In this document: one piece after another, positions 36,115-46,900 of the stretch
Numbering within the stretch: the first letter of the stretch is position 1
Layout of the letters: every line of letters begins with the position of its first letter
Origin: Candidatus Poribacteria bacterium
GTDB lineage: Bacteria; Poribacteria; WGA-4E; WGA-3G
Assembly: GCA_022820835.1 (NCBI GenBank)
Contig: JAJEET010000111.1
Location: 1 to 51,764, forward strand
DNA: 51,764 nt
Direction: 5' to 3'
Notes under the pieces: model-generated
Told to the model about the DNA's origin: nothing
Database searches by the model: none
Seen by the model: only the letters and a program-made list of their open reading frames with translations
Program-made: the position numbers and the translations under genes

Positions 36115-36645
36115 CTATAAATCTGTGTCGCTTTGTTTTGATCCACGTCGTTCTTCAATAGTGTTCAATATCTTTTCTCGCCAAGAATTGATAAATTTCA
36201 GTGCTTCGTCCTTCAGATCAGCCATCATTTCTTCTTCTGTTGCACCGAATTCCGTTGGCAAGGGTATATTGAATTCATAAGTTCCTTCAAGATAGACCTC
36301 TACGAGATGATCAGCAGCTTCTTGATCATATTTAGATGTGCCGAGTAGAATATCGGCAGCCTCATCCTCAACTTCCCATGCAATTTCAGCGAAATGATAA
36401 TCGTAATTGTGTAAATCTGTGAGATAAGAGTCGTAAGGCATCATACCATAGAGACGCTCTGCAATCGGGTCTGCTAACTCCTCAAGTCTATCCTGTACAG
36501 GATTCTGGCTGAAATAATGATCACCAATAGGAGTCACCCGTAAGAGCCGCAAGGCGGTTTCTATCAGAACTTTATCTTTACCGCGAGAATCAAGGCATCG
36601 AAACAGTCTCACGAGTCGATTTTCATCGTCGGTTAAGTTATCCAT
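36115..36645 (-). CDS. Small acidic protein of the methylase/ATPase array
   Basis: A 176-aa, strongly acidic, mostly helical protein of unknown function. Features that can be seen are the start DNLTDDENRLVRLFRCLD, a PYDSYLTDLHNYDYHFAEIA centre and EEEMMADLKDEALKFINSW near the end. No catalytic motif was recognised. An AGGAGA ribosome site lies 5 nt before the ATG. It lies 42 nt after the methylase gene and 13 nt before the ATPase gene, so it is almost certainly cotranscribed with both and probably a subunit or adaptor. It might correspond to one of the small DUF families that accompany DUF499/DUF1156 pairs, which I could not confirm. Confidence 0.7.
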   Translation of the reverse strand: MDNLTDDENRLVRLFRCLDSRGKDKVLIETALRLLRVTPIGDHYFSQNPVQDRLEELADPIAERLYGMMPYDSYLTDLHNYDYHFAEIAWEVEDEAADILLGTSKYDQEAADHLVEVYLEGTYEFNIPLPTEFGATEEEMMADLKDEALKFINSWREKILNTIEERRGSKQSDTDL

Positions 36646-36687
36646 TGGTGTCTCCTATAGTTTTTTTTATCCTCAAAACGCACAGTT

Positions 36688-39432
36688 TCAATCGAACAAT
36701 TCTGTCTGAGTTTCTCGCACCTCATAGCTCGTTCGTGCTTCCTGAATATGTGTCCATGAGGTGATGAGCGTGTTGTAAGCAATCGCTTCCTGTGCCCAGC
36801 CTTTCCGTTCACAGATAGCGTAAAGGCGATACGCTAATGCTCGCGCGTTCTCGACCTGTTCACTGCTGAGTTGATTTGCCAACCGTGCGGCTTCCGCTTC
36901 GCCCCCCTGATCGAGTGCCTTGATAAGGTATTGCGTGCATTCCCATATATTTACGCGCCTATCTGAAGTTGGCTCCCATTCGTCAGGATATTCTTCACGA
37001 GAAAGCAGACGGACTTTTCCGGCACGAGCTTGTAGCACACCTGATTCAACTATACCCTCCACGCTGATGTCTCTTGCATGTGCCAGAACATTGGCATCAC
37101 CAAAGGATGCCTCTCTCATACCGTACTGTTCAAACCACGAAACACAGAAACGGGTATCGGCATCAAGGTCGCCTTCCTGCTCGGTGAAATAAGTATCGAG
37201 TTCGGCATTGATAATTTGGAGGGCAGTGCGGACACGCATTGGACTTCCATCTGCTTCAAGAACTTTGCTGTAGTTTGAGAAGACCGCCATACCGGGACCA
37301 ATAGATGCTTGTGCAAGATCAACGGGAGCGATGTTTCCTCGCTGCAAATTTCGCAGTGCTTTAGGGAGTTCGCGTCGGAGGGCAGAGATAAAATCGCGAC
37401 GGGTTACCATGCTTGCATCATTGGGCCTCGGGCGGCAGACAAGGACAATAGACGAAGCAAGGACATTCGCCCTAATCTTCATACCAGTTGGTCTTTCCGT
37501 GCGCATCGGCACCGTCCCAGTAATCTGAAAACCTGCTTTGAGCAGTCCTTCGAGCATCGTCTCCCATCCTGTTGAAGCAACGCTACCAGCCCTTTGATCC
37601 GTTTCAGATTGTTTATAGGCATAATAGATAGTCATTGGATAGTCGGGATGTGCATGATTCTTCATGAGGCGAAAGGCTTTACCTAATCCAGTAAGGAAAT
37701 GTTCCTCGGCTTTCTCCTTATTTCCTCCGAAACGATAAGGTGTAGCGACAAGTTCTTCGGTTTTAGGAACAAGCATTAGGTTAAAAAGTTCAGGATAAAT
37801 ATGCCTCAAACTTTGACGTAGCCAGACGTAGAAAAAGTCTGAAAGATCCGCGTAGCCGATGTTATCATAGTACGGTGGGTCTGTGGAGATAAGAGGGGTC
37901 TGAACATCCAATAATGAAGATGCTGCATCAAGTTGCGCGGTATACCCTTGTTTAAGTTGAGTCTCGGAATGCTTTATTATAAATCTCAATCCCCAGTCCA
38001 CGCAAGCAGACCAGTTTCCAGTTGAGTGACTGAAGGGATTAGATTCTGCGTAATCCCAAACCATCGCAAGTGCTTGACGTCCAAAAGAACTAAATATGAA
38101 ACCATTAGGAATCCAATTGCATAGACTAGATCCGTAATCTGCACCTTTATCAACTGCCAAGGCTAAATATGTCACCACAGCTTTGGCGTAAGTTTCCGCA
38201 TCTTCGCAATCTGCATTAGTAGCGTCCAACTGTATTTTTTCTTGCACTCCATTTACCAAGTTGCTGAAGGTAGTTAGGGTAGTCAGTTGACGTGATGTAA
38301 AGAGATGGCGGTGCTTTGTCATACCATAAAGTTGAACACGAAAGCTAAGTGCTTTCTCGGGTAAATCTGTTTCGGGAACGCCATGAGGCTCCGCTTTATT
38401 TGCGATTGCAATGTGTTCATCAGAAGCAGCAAGATACACGCGCTCTTTGTTCCCTTCAGCTACGATTCCCATCATTTCTTCACTCATTCTTCCCGCTTTT
38501 CCCTCGGCACGAACATGTTCAAAGGAAACTAATTCATCACAAACGATACACCGCGCGCCTCGCCGATTGACTGTGCCTTCAGGTGGCATGCCATTACCAC
38601 TTTTCACCTCAAACCGGACTCTTTTATTAACACTATCAACAATCGGTTCAATCCACGCCTTCTTTCCTTTTTTATTCGAGAGCCAAAAAGAGTGGACGAG
38701 TGGCATTATTGCACCACAGGCAGGATTGGGACATTTTACCGTTCGCGCCCAAACCCACGCGATAACAGTCGCTTCACCGCCACCTTGTTCCTTTGGTACT
38801 TTCACTTTCGGATAAAGATGTCCGATTCGCTTTTTAGCTTCCTTTCGTATCCACTTTCCATAGTAGCGGACATCTTCTGCTAATCCGTCAGCACCTTTCC
38901 ACGTTTGGCTCTGCAATGAATCATTTTGCGCGTCGGGATTTACGGGGGGCTGCCCTGTAAAGCGCGGTAGAATCTCAATCATTGCTTTTGTTATTAGCAC
39001 CGCGACGGGGTTGAGATCGCTGCCATGTGCTTCTAAGCCAAGACGTTGTGCCTCTAAGGGAATTGAACCACCACCACAAAATGGATCAAGCACGGGGGGC
39101 GGGTTTCCATCTGTCGATTTGAGGATTTCGGCGCGTGCCTTTTCCAAGATATACTCGTTATTAACATTTTCCCATTTTACCAATTCTCTGATAAGGTCAA
39201 AGAGGCGTTCGCGTTCACGTTCTTGTTCTGCTTCGGTGAGATCGTCACGATTGGAAGGGTCATCAACAAGTGAGGCAAATAGGACCGCTCGGCAGGCAGC
39301 TAACGGTTTTCGCGACCACCAGAGGTGTAGTGTGGATGGGTGTCCATGGCGGATGGATTTTTCGCGCGCTGCTTCGCGGTTGATGTCATCTAACGGTAAA
39401 GCGACTTCAATTAGTTTTTTACGGTAGGTCAT
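36688..39432 (-). CDS. DUF1156-type adenine-specific DNA methylase (COG1743-like)
   Basis: A 914-aa DNA methyltransferase. The N-terminal DUF1156 segment reads PLDDINREAAREKSIRHGHP and then LHLWWSRKPLAACRA. AdoMet motif I is LDPFCGGGSIPLEAQRLG near residue 115. A zinc-ribbon-like insertion has CPNPACG and, later, CIVCDEL. The catalytic motif IV is STDPPYYDNIGYADLSDFFY. AAGGAG lies 5 nt before the ATG. The DPPY motif and family indicate N6-adenine or N4-cytosine methylation, which would mark self DNA for the defence locus. Its recognition site is unknown. A 298-bp gap containing a 27-bp repeat separates it from the upstream TPR-PIN gene. Confidence 0.88.
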   Translation of the reverse strand: MTYRKKLIEVALPLDDINREAAREKSIRHGHPSTLHLWWSRKPLAACRAVLFASLVDDPSNRDDLTEAEQERERERLFDLIRELVKWENVNNEYILEKARAEILKSTDGNPPPVLDPFCGGGSIPLEAQRLGLEAHGSDLNPVAVLITKAMIEILPRFTGQPPVNPDAQNDSLQSQTWKGADGLAEDVRYYGKWIRKEAKKRIGHLYPKVKVPKEQGGGEATVIAWVWARTVKCPNPACGAIMPLVHSFWLSNKKGKKAWIEPIVDSVNKRVRFEVKSGNGMPPEGTVNRRGARCIVCDELVSFEHVRAEGKAGRMSEEMMGIVAEGNKERVYLAASDEHIAIANKAEPHGVPETDLPEKALSFRVQLYGMTKHRHLFTSRQLTTLTTFSNLVNGVQEKIQLDATNADCEDAETYAKAVVTYLALAVDKGADYGSSLCNWIPNGFIFSSFGRQALAMVWDYAESNPFSHSTGNWSACVDWGLRFIIKHSETQLKQGYTAQLDAASSLLDVQTPLISTDPPYYDNIGYADLSDFFYVWLRQSLRHIYPELFNLMLVPKTEELVATPYRFGGNKEKAEEHFLTGLGKAFRLMKNHAHPDYPMTIYYAYKQSETDQRAGSVASTGWETMLEGLLKAGFQITGTVPMRTERPTGMKIRANVLASSIVLVCRPRPNDASMVTRRDFISALRRELPKALRNLQRGNIAPVDLAQASIGPGMAVFSNYSKVLEADGSPMRVRTALQIINAELDTYFTEQEGDLDADTRFCVSWFEQYGMREASFGDANVLAHARDISVEGIVESGVLQARAGKVRLLSREEYPDEWEPTSDRRVNIWECTQYLIKALDQGGEAEAARLANQLSSEQVENARALAYRLYAICERKGWAQEAIAYNTLITSWTHIQEARTSYEVRETQTELFD

Positions 39433-39499
39433 AGATGCTCCTTTCAGTAAAGTGTATCATAACACAAACCGCGGAATTATGTAAAGTTGATTTTAGAAA

Positions 39500-39526
39500 C
39501 ATTCAATTTTCAAATTGTCTGAATCA
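39500..39526 (+). repeat. 27-bp direct repeat, right copy
   Basis: Identical to 30985-31011 and in the same orientation. It is followed by three short CGGATTACA-type repeats (39527-39560). The 298-bp gap 39433-39730 otherwise holds no gene; TCTGTTTCTCAGAG, also seen at 30966, occurs near 39621. The two copies bracket the five clear genes from methylase to HhH-GPD. Confidence 0.8.
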
Positions 39527-39730
39527 CGGATTACACGGATTACACAGATTGCGCGGATTTTTAAATACTCGTTATCCGAGACCGATTCGGGATCTGGCGA
39601 TTTTTCCAGAGACTTGAATAACTCTGTTTCTCAGAGTGTTTGTTGTCTAAATCGAGAGTTTTAGGTAGAATGAAGATTAGTGAACGTGTTGTGAAGCAAC
39701 TGCTTGTGTACACGGAGAAAAGTTGGTTGC

Positions 39731-42700
39731 TTAATCCAAAAAAGGATGAATTTGTATGTATTCCTCAATCAGTGAGAGGATGCGTTCCTCGGCTAGAGAG
39801 TATAGTATAGATTCTCTCTGTACCCGATTTGCAAGTCGGTCCAATACTAACCTAGTTTTTCGGACAGATATGAGCCCTTCAAATAAGCAGAATGTCAAAG
39901 ATTTAAATTGGCTGCCCAAAATGGATTGGTTCCATAGTTGAAAAAGAAAATCGGTGGCAACGTTTAATGCGGATGACAAACTTACTCCTTGACTACCCAG
40001 AACTTGAACCAAGCTCTTGTAAGGTTCGGCAGGCCTCCAATCTGATTGTTTCGCCGCTTCAATTAACACTTCTGCATCAAATTCAGTATGATAATAGTTG
40101 AAACAAACGAGTTTTATTATCATCTGGTTGTATGCGGTTTTATCAAGGAGATTTCTGTTAGCGCAATGCTCCAAAACAACTTGTGTCCAGACACCGTCAA
40201 TGTCGAAATCTATTCCGATGTCGCTGCTGAAATTCGCTTTTGCATAGCGTCTGAGTTGTTCATCGTCTGAAAAGAGTAGATGTCCCGGTTGACTTGCGAT
40301 AAGAAGCGTGTCGATAAAAAACGATTGAAACACATCGTCAAATTTCTGCTTGTCTTGTCGGTTTATCTGTAGTGCGGCGGTGACAGGATGGACCTCACAA
40401 TTTTCCCTAATCCATTTGACAATGCCTTTTAGATATTCTATGCCCTGTTTAGCGTCCTCGGGGTTGATAATCTGTTTTACATATCGGTCCCCTTCTTTCC
40501 CAACAATCATATGCTCATGTTCTGACCACATTGCCTCTCTTTCATAGATGATCTGTAGGAGTGTATCAATAATTGATTGCGCAATCCTGAGTTTTCCGAA
40601 CGCTTTAACGACAGTATCTGAGGCTTTTAGAAAATGTAACATTACAAGCGAGATGAGGTCCACGACGAGCTTGGGTTGCGATGTCTCAAGTAAGGCAAAT
40701 GCTTGTGTCTTCTCTTGAAGATTCCCTATACAACACTTAATACCGAGATCCGGATTGCTCATTAGGAAACCCCACGTGTCTAAGACATTCCTCTCTATCA
40801 ATTTGGCAAAAGCGCCAATAGGCATCGGAATTTCTTTGTAAATTTCCCTATCCTGGAGCAATGCTTCGTGTTGCCTGTCGGTCAAGTTTAACAGGTACTG
40901 AAATTTCTCGGCATCATCTATCTCGTCGGAATCGTCCAGTTTTATCGACCATAAGCCTTGAGCCTTTGGGAACCTGTCAGGAAATTCTCGACAAATTTCT
41001 TGGAATGCATAGACATATTTGCTTTGGATTTCAATGATTCTGCCAATGTCTGGACCGAACGGGGTTTCACGAAGAATTATTTCATCATTCACAGTTTTAC
41101 CAATTAATTGTTGGGCTAGAGGGTCACTGGCATCTAGTTCGTTGTGCATTGGGTTTGCATCATCACGTTCTTCTATGATGTACGAATTGGTTTCACCTGC
41201 TTTGTCAAGACGTACTGCTGTTCCAATCTGCACTTGAGGTGTATCTAACAATTTGCCCAATTGTTTTTCAACTTCAAGGAATAGACCAAAATATCCCAGA
41301 TGAACATCGGGACTCTTGGAATGCATTCTGCGCGTTTCGTACATAATATCCAATGCACTTTTGGGTTTAGATGTGACTTTATGTAGATAGACAAGATTAA
41401 TGCAGGATTGCAGTGACATGTTTTTCAGGTCAAACTGTCGTTCTAACAGATGTTTGACTTCCTCAACGTTGCCCAAGCGGTAGTGGAGGTAAGCCATATC
41501 CATTTGCACATTTAGATCGTCCGGAAATGCTTTCAGATATTCTGTCCCGATTGCCACGGCTTGGTTTAGGTCTCCAATTGCTTCGTGGATGTTATACTCT
41601 GTCCATGAGACATTTTTAAGTAGACCGTACTTCGCGCGAAGTTGCTGGCAAAGTTCAAGTGCTTTTCCGATTTCGCCAGCGTTATAATAACTTTTAATCA
41701 ACCCCCGTGTCCATTCAGAGTTCAAACTTGTGTTAGCGAGTTTCTTGTAAAGCACCGCTGCCTCTTTAAATAGCTCATGAACGTAGAGTTGATCCGCCAA
41801 CTCCGCAATTTCTAAGAATTCTTCGCTATTTTGGACATAATCGTATGCTTCTCTGAGTAGAGAAAGTGCTTCGTCGTTGTTGCCAATTACCCTGGAAAGT
41901 CGAGCTGACTCAACAAGATTTAGTATGTTCTTTGGAGACGATTCGCGCATAGCTGCAGAAATTCGCTCTGCCTCTTCAAAACGTCCGTCTTCGGTATAAA
42001 CACGAACGAGCCAGCGATTTGCCTTTTCTTGTAATTCCGGAGATGGATTTGTCTGTAAGAAATTGTTCAGTGTTACAATGGCTTCATCACAGCGTTCACT
42101 ACTTAATAAGGCGATGGCTATCAATATCGGAGCTTCGGCAGCTTCCGGGCCAGATTGGATTTTCTCCAAAAATTCAATGGCACTTTCTTTTTCTCCCTGC
42201 TCAAAGGCTAATATTGCTCTATTTTTTAGCAAAAGGGAATGCGCCGGTTCAATTTCTAAGGCTGCATCAAGGTCTTTTATTGCGTTTTTCCATTCACCAA
42301 GAAAGTAATATGCTGTACTTCTATTGATAATCCAGTTTGTTCGGACAGCGTGTAATTCGGTATTGATGACGCAATTCCATGCTTCTGTGAGGAGTTGGAC
42401 AGCTCGCGTTAAATATTCCTTTTGCGAATCGCCAAGCTGCTTTGTATATACAGCGAGGCTATCTTCTGGTACCTGTTCAATTAAGATGGCTGCCAAAGCT
42501 GCTTTAAAATCAGGAGTATTCTCATAGTCACTCGCTACCACAGTTTCTCGCCATTTTTTGGCTTCTTCAAGATTTCCGCTGTGCTTAGCGATATTGCTGA
42601 TTGCATAAGCAATTTGTGGTTTTTCCCGCAAATACTCTGGGACTTTGGCAATAACTTCTTCAAGTGTTTTCTCGTCCGTAGAAATTTCAATGAGAGTAGC

Positions 42701-43624
42701 ATAAGCGTGTATATTTACTGGATTCTTTTCTAACGCCTTGTTTGCATATTTCTCCGCATCTTTTGTTTCTCCGAGAGAGGCGTGAGCCGACGCGCGATTG
42801 GCAAGAGCTTTCTCGTCTTCGGAATTATATTGAAATGCTTCAAGTACTGACATTGCCGCTTCCTCTGTCTTATTGAGAGCAAACAACGCCGCTGCCATAT
42901 TTGTTAGGATACTATACCTTACAGTTGGCGAAGTACTTTCCCAAATCCGTTGTTTTAGGTTTTTTAATGAATCAATTGCCGATTGAGGTTTGTTATTCTT
43001 GAGCAAATCCTTTGCGTTGTCAATTGCTGATCGATGTTCTTTTTCTACAGCAGAGGTACTTATATCCAAGTGTCTATGGAGCGTGTCGTGGACCGCTTGG
43101 GTCGTTTTATTAATCTCCCCAATCTGTCTTGTATTCTCTTTGATGGTCTTGGTGTCTTTGATTAAATACTCTTGGTTTGCCAATTGTGTCCGATTATATT
43201 CAAGCGTCATTTCATTGGTTGCTTGCTGATTACGTGGGAGGCTCTCAAAGAAAATAGCAAAGGCCTTCTTGATGACCGGTTGGAGTCTCCGCTCAAGGTC
43301 TCTTTCAGTCAATTGGCTTCCGGGGAGGATGATACATTTTTGAAAAATTGCTGTGATTTTGGCGAGTGCTGCGTTTTCTTCTAGCGACGTTAATGTAGGT
43401 ATATCAATATCCTTAAGTGAAGTGACAAGCATGTCACCGTCTACGTCAACTTTTTCTGGCGTAGTGTGATCGGCAAAGTCGGGTGCACTTTGCCTAACCG
43501 CCTCCTCACAAGACTCCTTGAACAGGTCCGCTGCTGTGCTGTTGTTTGAATCTTTTAGTGCGGTAATGACACTAACGATTGAAGCGATGGTGCCGATAGC
43601 ATTGAAAACGTCGAATCCTGTCAT
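39731..43624 (-). CDS. TPR - GreA/B C-terminal-like - PIN domain protein
   Basis: A 1297-aa multidomain protein. The N-terminus (about 1-200) is helical and unassigned. TPR-type repeats run from roughly 200 to 790 (AIKDLDAALEIEPAHSLLLKNRA and similar). Residues about 800-865 resemble the GreA/GreB C-terminal domain: IGTAVRLDKAGETNSYIIEE, then DPLAQQLIGKTVNDEIIL. The last 400 residues contain PIN-nuclease features: KLVVDLISLVMLHFL near 988 and LLFSDDEQLRRYAK near 1116, supplying conserved acidic positions. This order matches the TPR-GreAB-C-PIN proteins described in comparative studies of prokaryotic conflict systems. RNA cleavage is inferred. It lies between the helicase and methylase genes on the same strand. 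Confidence 0.75.
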   Translation of the reverse strand: MTGFDVFNAIGTIASIVSVITALKDSNNSTAADLFKESCEEAVRQSAPDFADHTTPEKVDVDGDMLVTSLKDIDIPTLTSLEENAALAKITAIFQKCIILPGSQLTERDLERRLQPVIKKAFAIFFESLPRNQQATNEMTLEYNRTQLANQEYLIKDTKTIKENTRQIGEINKTTQAVHDTLHRHLDISTSAVEKEHRSAIDNAKDLLKNNKPQSAIDSLKNLKQRIWESTSPTVRYSILTNMAAALFALNKTEEAAMSVLEAFQYNSEDEKALANRASAHASLGETKDAEKYANKALEKNPVNIHAYATLIEISTDEKTLEEVIAKVPEYLREKPQIAYAISNIAKHSGNLEEAKKWRETVVASDYENTPDFKAALAAILIEQVPEDSLAVYTKQLGDSQKEYLTRAVQLLTEAWNCVINTELHAVRTNWIINRSTAYYFLGEWKNAIKDLDAALEIEPAHSLLLKNRAILAFEQGEKESAIEFLEKIQSGPEAAEAPILIAIALLSSERCDEAIVTLNNFLQTNPSPELQEKANRWLVRVYTEDGRFEEAERISAAMRESSPKNILNLVESARLSRVIGNNDEALSLLREAYDYVQNSEEFLEIAELADQLYVHELFKEAAVLYKKLANTSLNSEWTRGLIKSYYNAGEIGKALELCQQLRAKYGLLKNVSWTEYNIHEAIGDLNQAVAIGTEYLKAFPDDLNVQMDMAYLHYRLGNVEEVKHLLERQFDLKNMSLQSCINLVYLHKVTSKPKSALDIMYETRRMHSKSPDVHLGYFGLFLEVEKQLGKLLDTPQVQIGTAVRLDKAGETNSYIIEERDDANPMHNELDASDPLAQQLIGKTVNDEIILRETPFGPDIGRIIEIQSKYVYAFQEICREFPDRFPKAQGLWSIKLDDSDEIDDAEKFQYLLNLTDRQHEALLQDREIYKEIPMPIGAFAKLIERNVLDTWGFLMSNPDLGIKCCIGNLQEKTQAFALLETSQPKLVVDLISLVMLHFLKASDTVVKAFGKLRIAQSIIDTLLQIIYEREAMWSEHEHMIVGKEGDRYVKQIINPEDAKQGIEYLKGIVKWIRENCEVHPVTAALQINRQDKQKFDDVFQSFFIDTLLIASQPGHLLFSDDEQLRRYAKANFSSDIGIDFDIDGVWTQVVLEHCANRNLLDKTAYNQMIIKLVCFNYYHTEFDAEVLIEAAKQSDWRPAEPYKSLVQVLGSQGVSLSSALNVATDFLFQLWNQSILGSQFKSLTFCLFEGLISVRKTRLVLDRLANRVQRESILYSLAEERILSLIEEYIQIHPFLD

Positions 43625-43830
43625 AATGTTCTCTCTACATGATAATCGTGTTGTGTGAACTCACGTGTTCAGTAACCGTGGCCGTATCCATCTTTTTTTT
43701 ACCGTTTTTTGGAGAAGTTGAAAACGTGTTAACTTACTATTATTGTAGCATAATTCACAGCAAAAAGCAAAAGAAACCAAGACATAGGGCCATTCAGTTT
43801 TCGGTTTTTTGGGCGTTTTTGCGGAGGCAT

Positions 43831-43864
43831 CGCGAGCACAGCTCGCTCCTACAGCAAGAGGTTG
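43831..43864. repeat. REP-like hairpin repeat, copy 1
   Basis: GCGAGC-ACA-GCTCGC followed by TCCTACAG and CAAGAGGTTG. It recurs at 48291-48324 with one mismatch over 34 bp. On the minus strand the hairpin is preceded by GTAG, the tetranucleotide typical of REP sequences recognised by RAYT transposases. It lies in the 285-bp gap upstream of the TPR-PIN gene, which holds no gene. Confidence 0.7.
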
Positions 43865-43909
43865 GGTTTTCTGTGCAACTAACACGTCAATTTTAAGATG
43901 GACAGAATA

Positions 43910-46900
43910 CTAACTTGGTGGCTCTGCGCGGGCAAGCAGTTCGTTGAGGTTATAGTTCACACTCGTCACACCGAAATCTGGTTCCTTCTGGAACGGTTCT
44001 CGGATGTAGCGAGGTTCTTTTGCTATGTCGCCATCTACTTCGACAATAGCGAGGATGAAACTCTCTGGTTTATTTAATGCGGTCAAAATCTGTGTTTTAG
44101 AAACAGTGACAGTTGTCGCATCCACGGACTTTCCTTTTACCTCAATGAACAGCAGCTGGTTGGAGTTTGGATCCTTAGACTCAATATCATAGCCTGGGTT
44201 TTGATGGGGCTTCTCTTCCGGTTTGCGTCCAAGTTTACATTCTGCCTCCATAACAGCAGCGATTGCAAGTTTATCAATCCTCTCTCTATCAGCCTGTGAA
44301 ACTTCAGTGGATGCGGAGGTTTCATCATCAGATGCTCCTAATATGCTTTGCGGGATGACAAGTGCACCACCAATAACAACTGGCGACATCGGTGAAATCC
44401 GTCGTTCTAATTCTAACTCACCCATTCGTTTGTCAAGCCGTTCCTCCAGTTCATCAGCGTTTCGCTGTGCCTGTGCAGCATTGAGACTCGCCATTCGTTT
44501 TCCAGATTCCTCTTGAAGTTTCAATTCATAAGCCCGATTGTCCCAATAGTCAATTTCCTTTGTGAGCCGTGCTTTGACTGCATCCATCGTTTTTTGTACA
44601 AGTCCCTCTTTATGGTTCTTTACTTCCTCAAGGTGTTTGGGAATCAGGTGTTCAGCGGCATAGGCGAGAATCTCTGATTCCAGCCCGTCACCCAGCCATT
44701 GCGCTTCCAATATGGATACTATTTGTGAACGCTCATCGGCAGTTATTGGACGGTAATCAAGATAAGGCGCGTATCCGGGGGCACTAACATTTTTATCACT
44801 GTTGATTTCTACAAATTGCATTTGCCGTGAAACAGTCCAACGCTGTCCATCATTACGTACGCGTCCATCTTGGATGGCATGTTCAAGATAGAATAAGACG
44901 CGAACATCATCGTTTTGCTCATAAGGGTCTACTAAAACAGTCCCTTGTTTGAGCAGGCTGCGGTGGCGTTCGAGTATCAAATCCAATGTTGCGTCAAGCA
45001 GCGGATGTCCGGGACAGACGAATGCTGCGATCGGTTTTCCTTGAAGGCGGATTTCACCCTTTTCAAATGTAATACGTTCATACCGCTGTAGGATCGGTTC
45101 TCCGCTACCGATACTTACGTCTCTGTTACGAATTATCGCAGGGACATTGCGAATTTCATAGCGTTTCGACTCGCGCTCGCGTAGTGTTCCGCCGAGATGT
45201 TTAAACGCTTCTCGAAAGAAGGACGCGATGAAATGCGGTTGCAGACGCCGTGCTTCTGCACGCTCCATTTCATCTCGGATGTTACCGAGTTGCGCCGTGT
45301 CCATCGTTCCATGTATCAAAGAATGTTTTTCAATCAAGTTTCGTAGGTAATCAATATCCAAAGCACTTTCAATCACTGTTGTCAACCGTGCCCTGACTTC
45401 GGGTTTGTCGCCTTCACGAATCGCATCGATGAGAAGATTCCGTAGTGATGTGTTGGTAAAACACTTACCGAGGACATCGAAAACCGCGCCTCCCAATGCT
45501 TCACGTTGTTGTGCCAGTTTGTCGAGGAGTGCTTCAAAGACTTCGCCCTCGCGCGTGTGTGATGCAACAAGATTCCAGAGATGACACACTTCCATTTGTC
45601 CAATTCGATGGATACGCCCGAACCGCTGTTCAACTCGATTTGGGTTCCACGGCAAGTCATAGTTCACCATTAGATGTGCGCGTTGTAGGTTGATACCTTC
45701 ACCTGCAGCGTCGGTTGCGAGAAGGATTTCTACTTTTGGATCGTGTGTAAACATTTCTTGTGCTTTTTGCCGGTCTTCGCGTCGCATACTGCCGTGAATC
45801 GTGACAACTGCCTCGGCACGTCCAATCACTGTTTGAATTCGTTCCGTTAAATAATGGAGCGTATCCTGATGCTCTGTGAAGATAATAAGTTTGCGGCGGT
45901 GTCCTTGTGCGTCAAACAACTCGTTCGCAGCATGGGCATCGCTTTCCCTTTGTAGAAATTTTGATAACTCCTCCCACTTTCGGTCTGTACCGCTATGACG
46001 CACCTGTTGTGCAAGTTTCTCTAAATGTTGAAGGGTCTGAATCTCGGCTTGAAGTTCAGCGATTGTTTGCGCTGCTGAGGCGCGCGCAACGACTTTTTCC
46101 TCAGTGGTTTCTATTTCTTCAGCAGTAGCCTCATCGTAAAATTCATCTGCTTGTTCCGAATCGGTTGGCAAGTTGTCATCCATTTGTATATCTAATTTGG
46201 CTTGTGCATCAGCTTTGTTTTGTTTTTCCTCCTGCAGCCGTTCCTCCAACCGTTGGCGGCGGCGTTGAATTGAACGATAAATCGCCGCTGGTGAGGATGC
46301 GAGCCTTCGCTGTAAGATTGTGAGAGCGAAACCGACTCTGTTCCCACGTTGACCGTCAAGCCGGTCGGCACGATTCATCTCCTCGCGGACGTATTCCGTT
46401 ACCTCGTCGTATAGGCGAGTCTCCAGTTCAGATAGCTCGTAATTAACCGTGTAGGCGTACCGCTCCGGAAATAGCCGAGTCCCGTCGAATTTCAACAAAT
46501 TTTCTTTCACCATTCGACGCATTAAGTCAGAGGTATCCACGGTATGAACGCCATCTCGAAACCGTCCGGCAAATCGGTCTGCGTCCAGCAATGCCATAAA
46601 GAGTTGAAAATCTGCTTCTTTACCGTTATGTGGCGTTGCCGTTAGCAGTAGAAAATGACGGGTGAGGTTTCCAAGCAATTGCCCGAGACGGTAGCGTCCT
46701 GTGGTACTTATTTTATTCCCCGAAGCCGAAGCAGACATTTTGTGTGCTTCATCGCAGACGATTATATCCCAATTGGTCGCTTTTAATTTGGCTTGATACA
46801 CGTCATCTCGATCTCGACTCAACTGGTCCAACCGACAGATAAGGAGGTTCTCCTGCTGAAACAGGTTTCCGTTGGGGGCAGTATTAAATTTTTCACGGGT

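Noticed and set aside
36102..36158. Longer N-terminus of the DUF499 ATPase
   Set aside because: Would overlap the preceding gene by 44 nt; the ATG at 36101 has an AGGG site and matches the family start.
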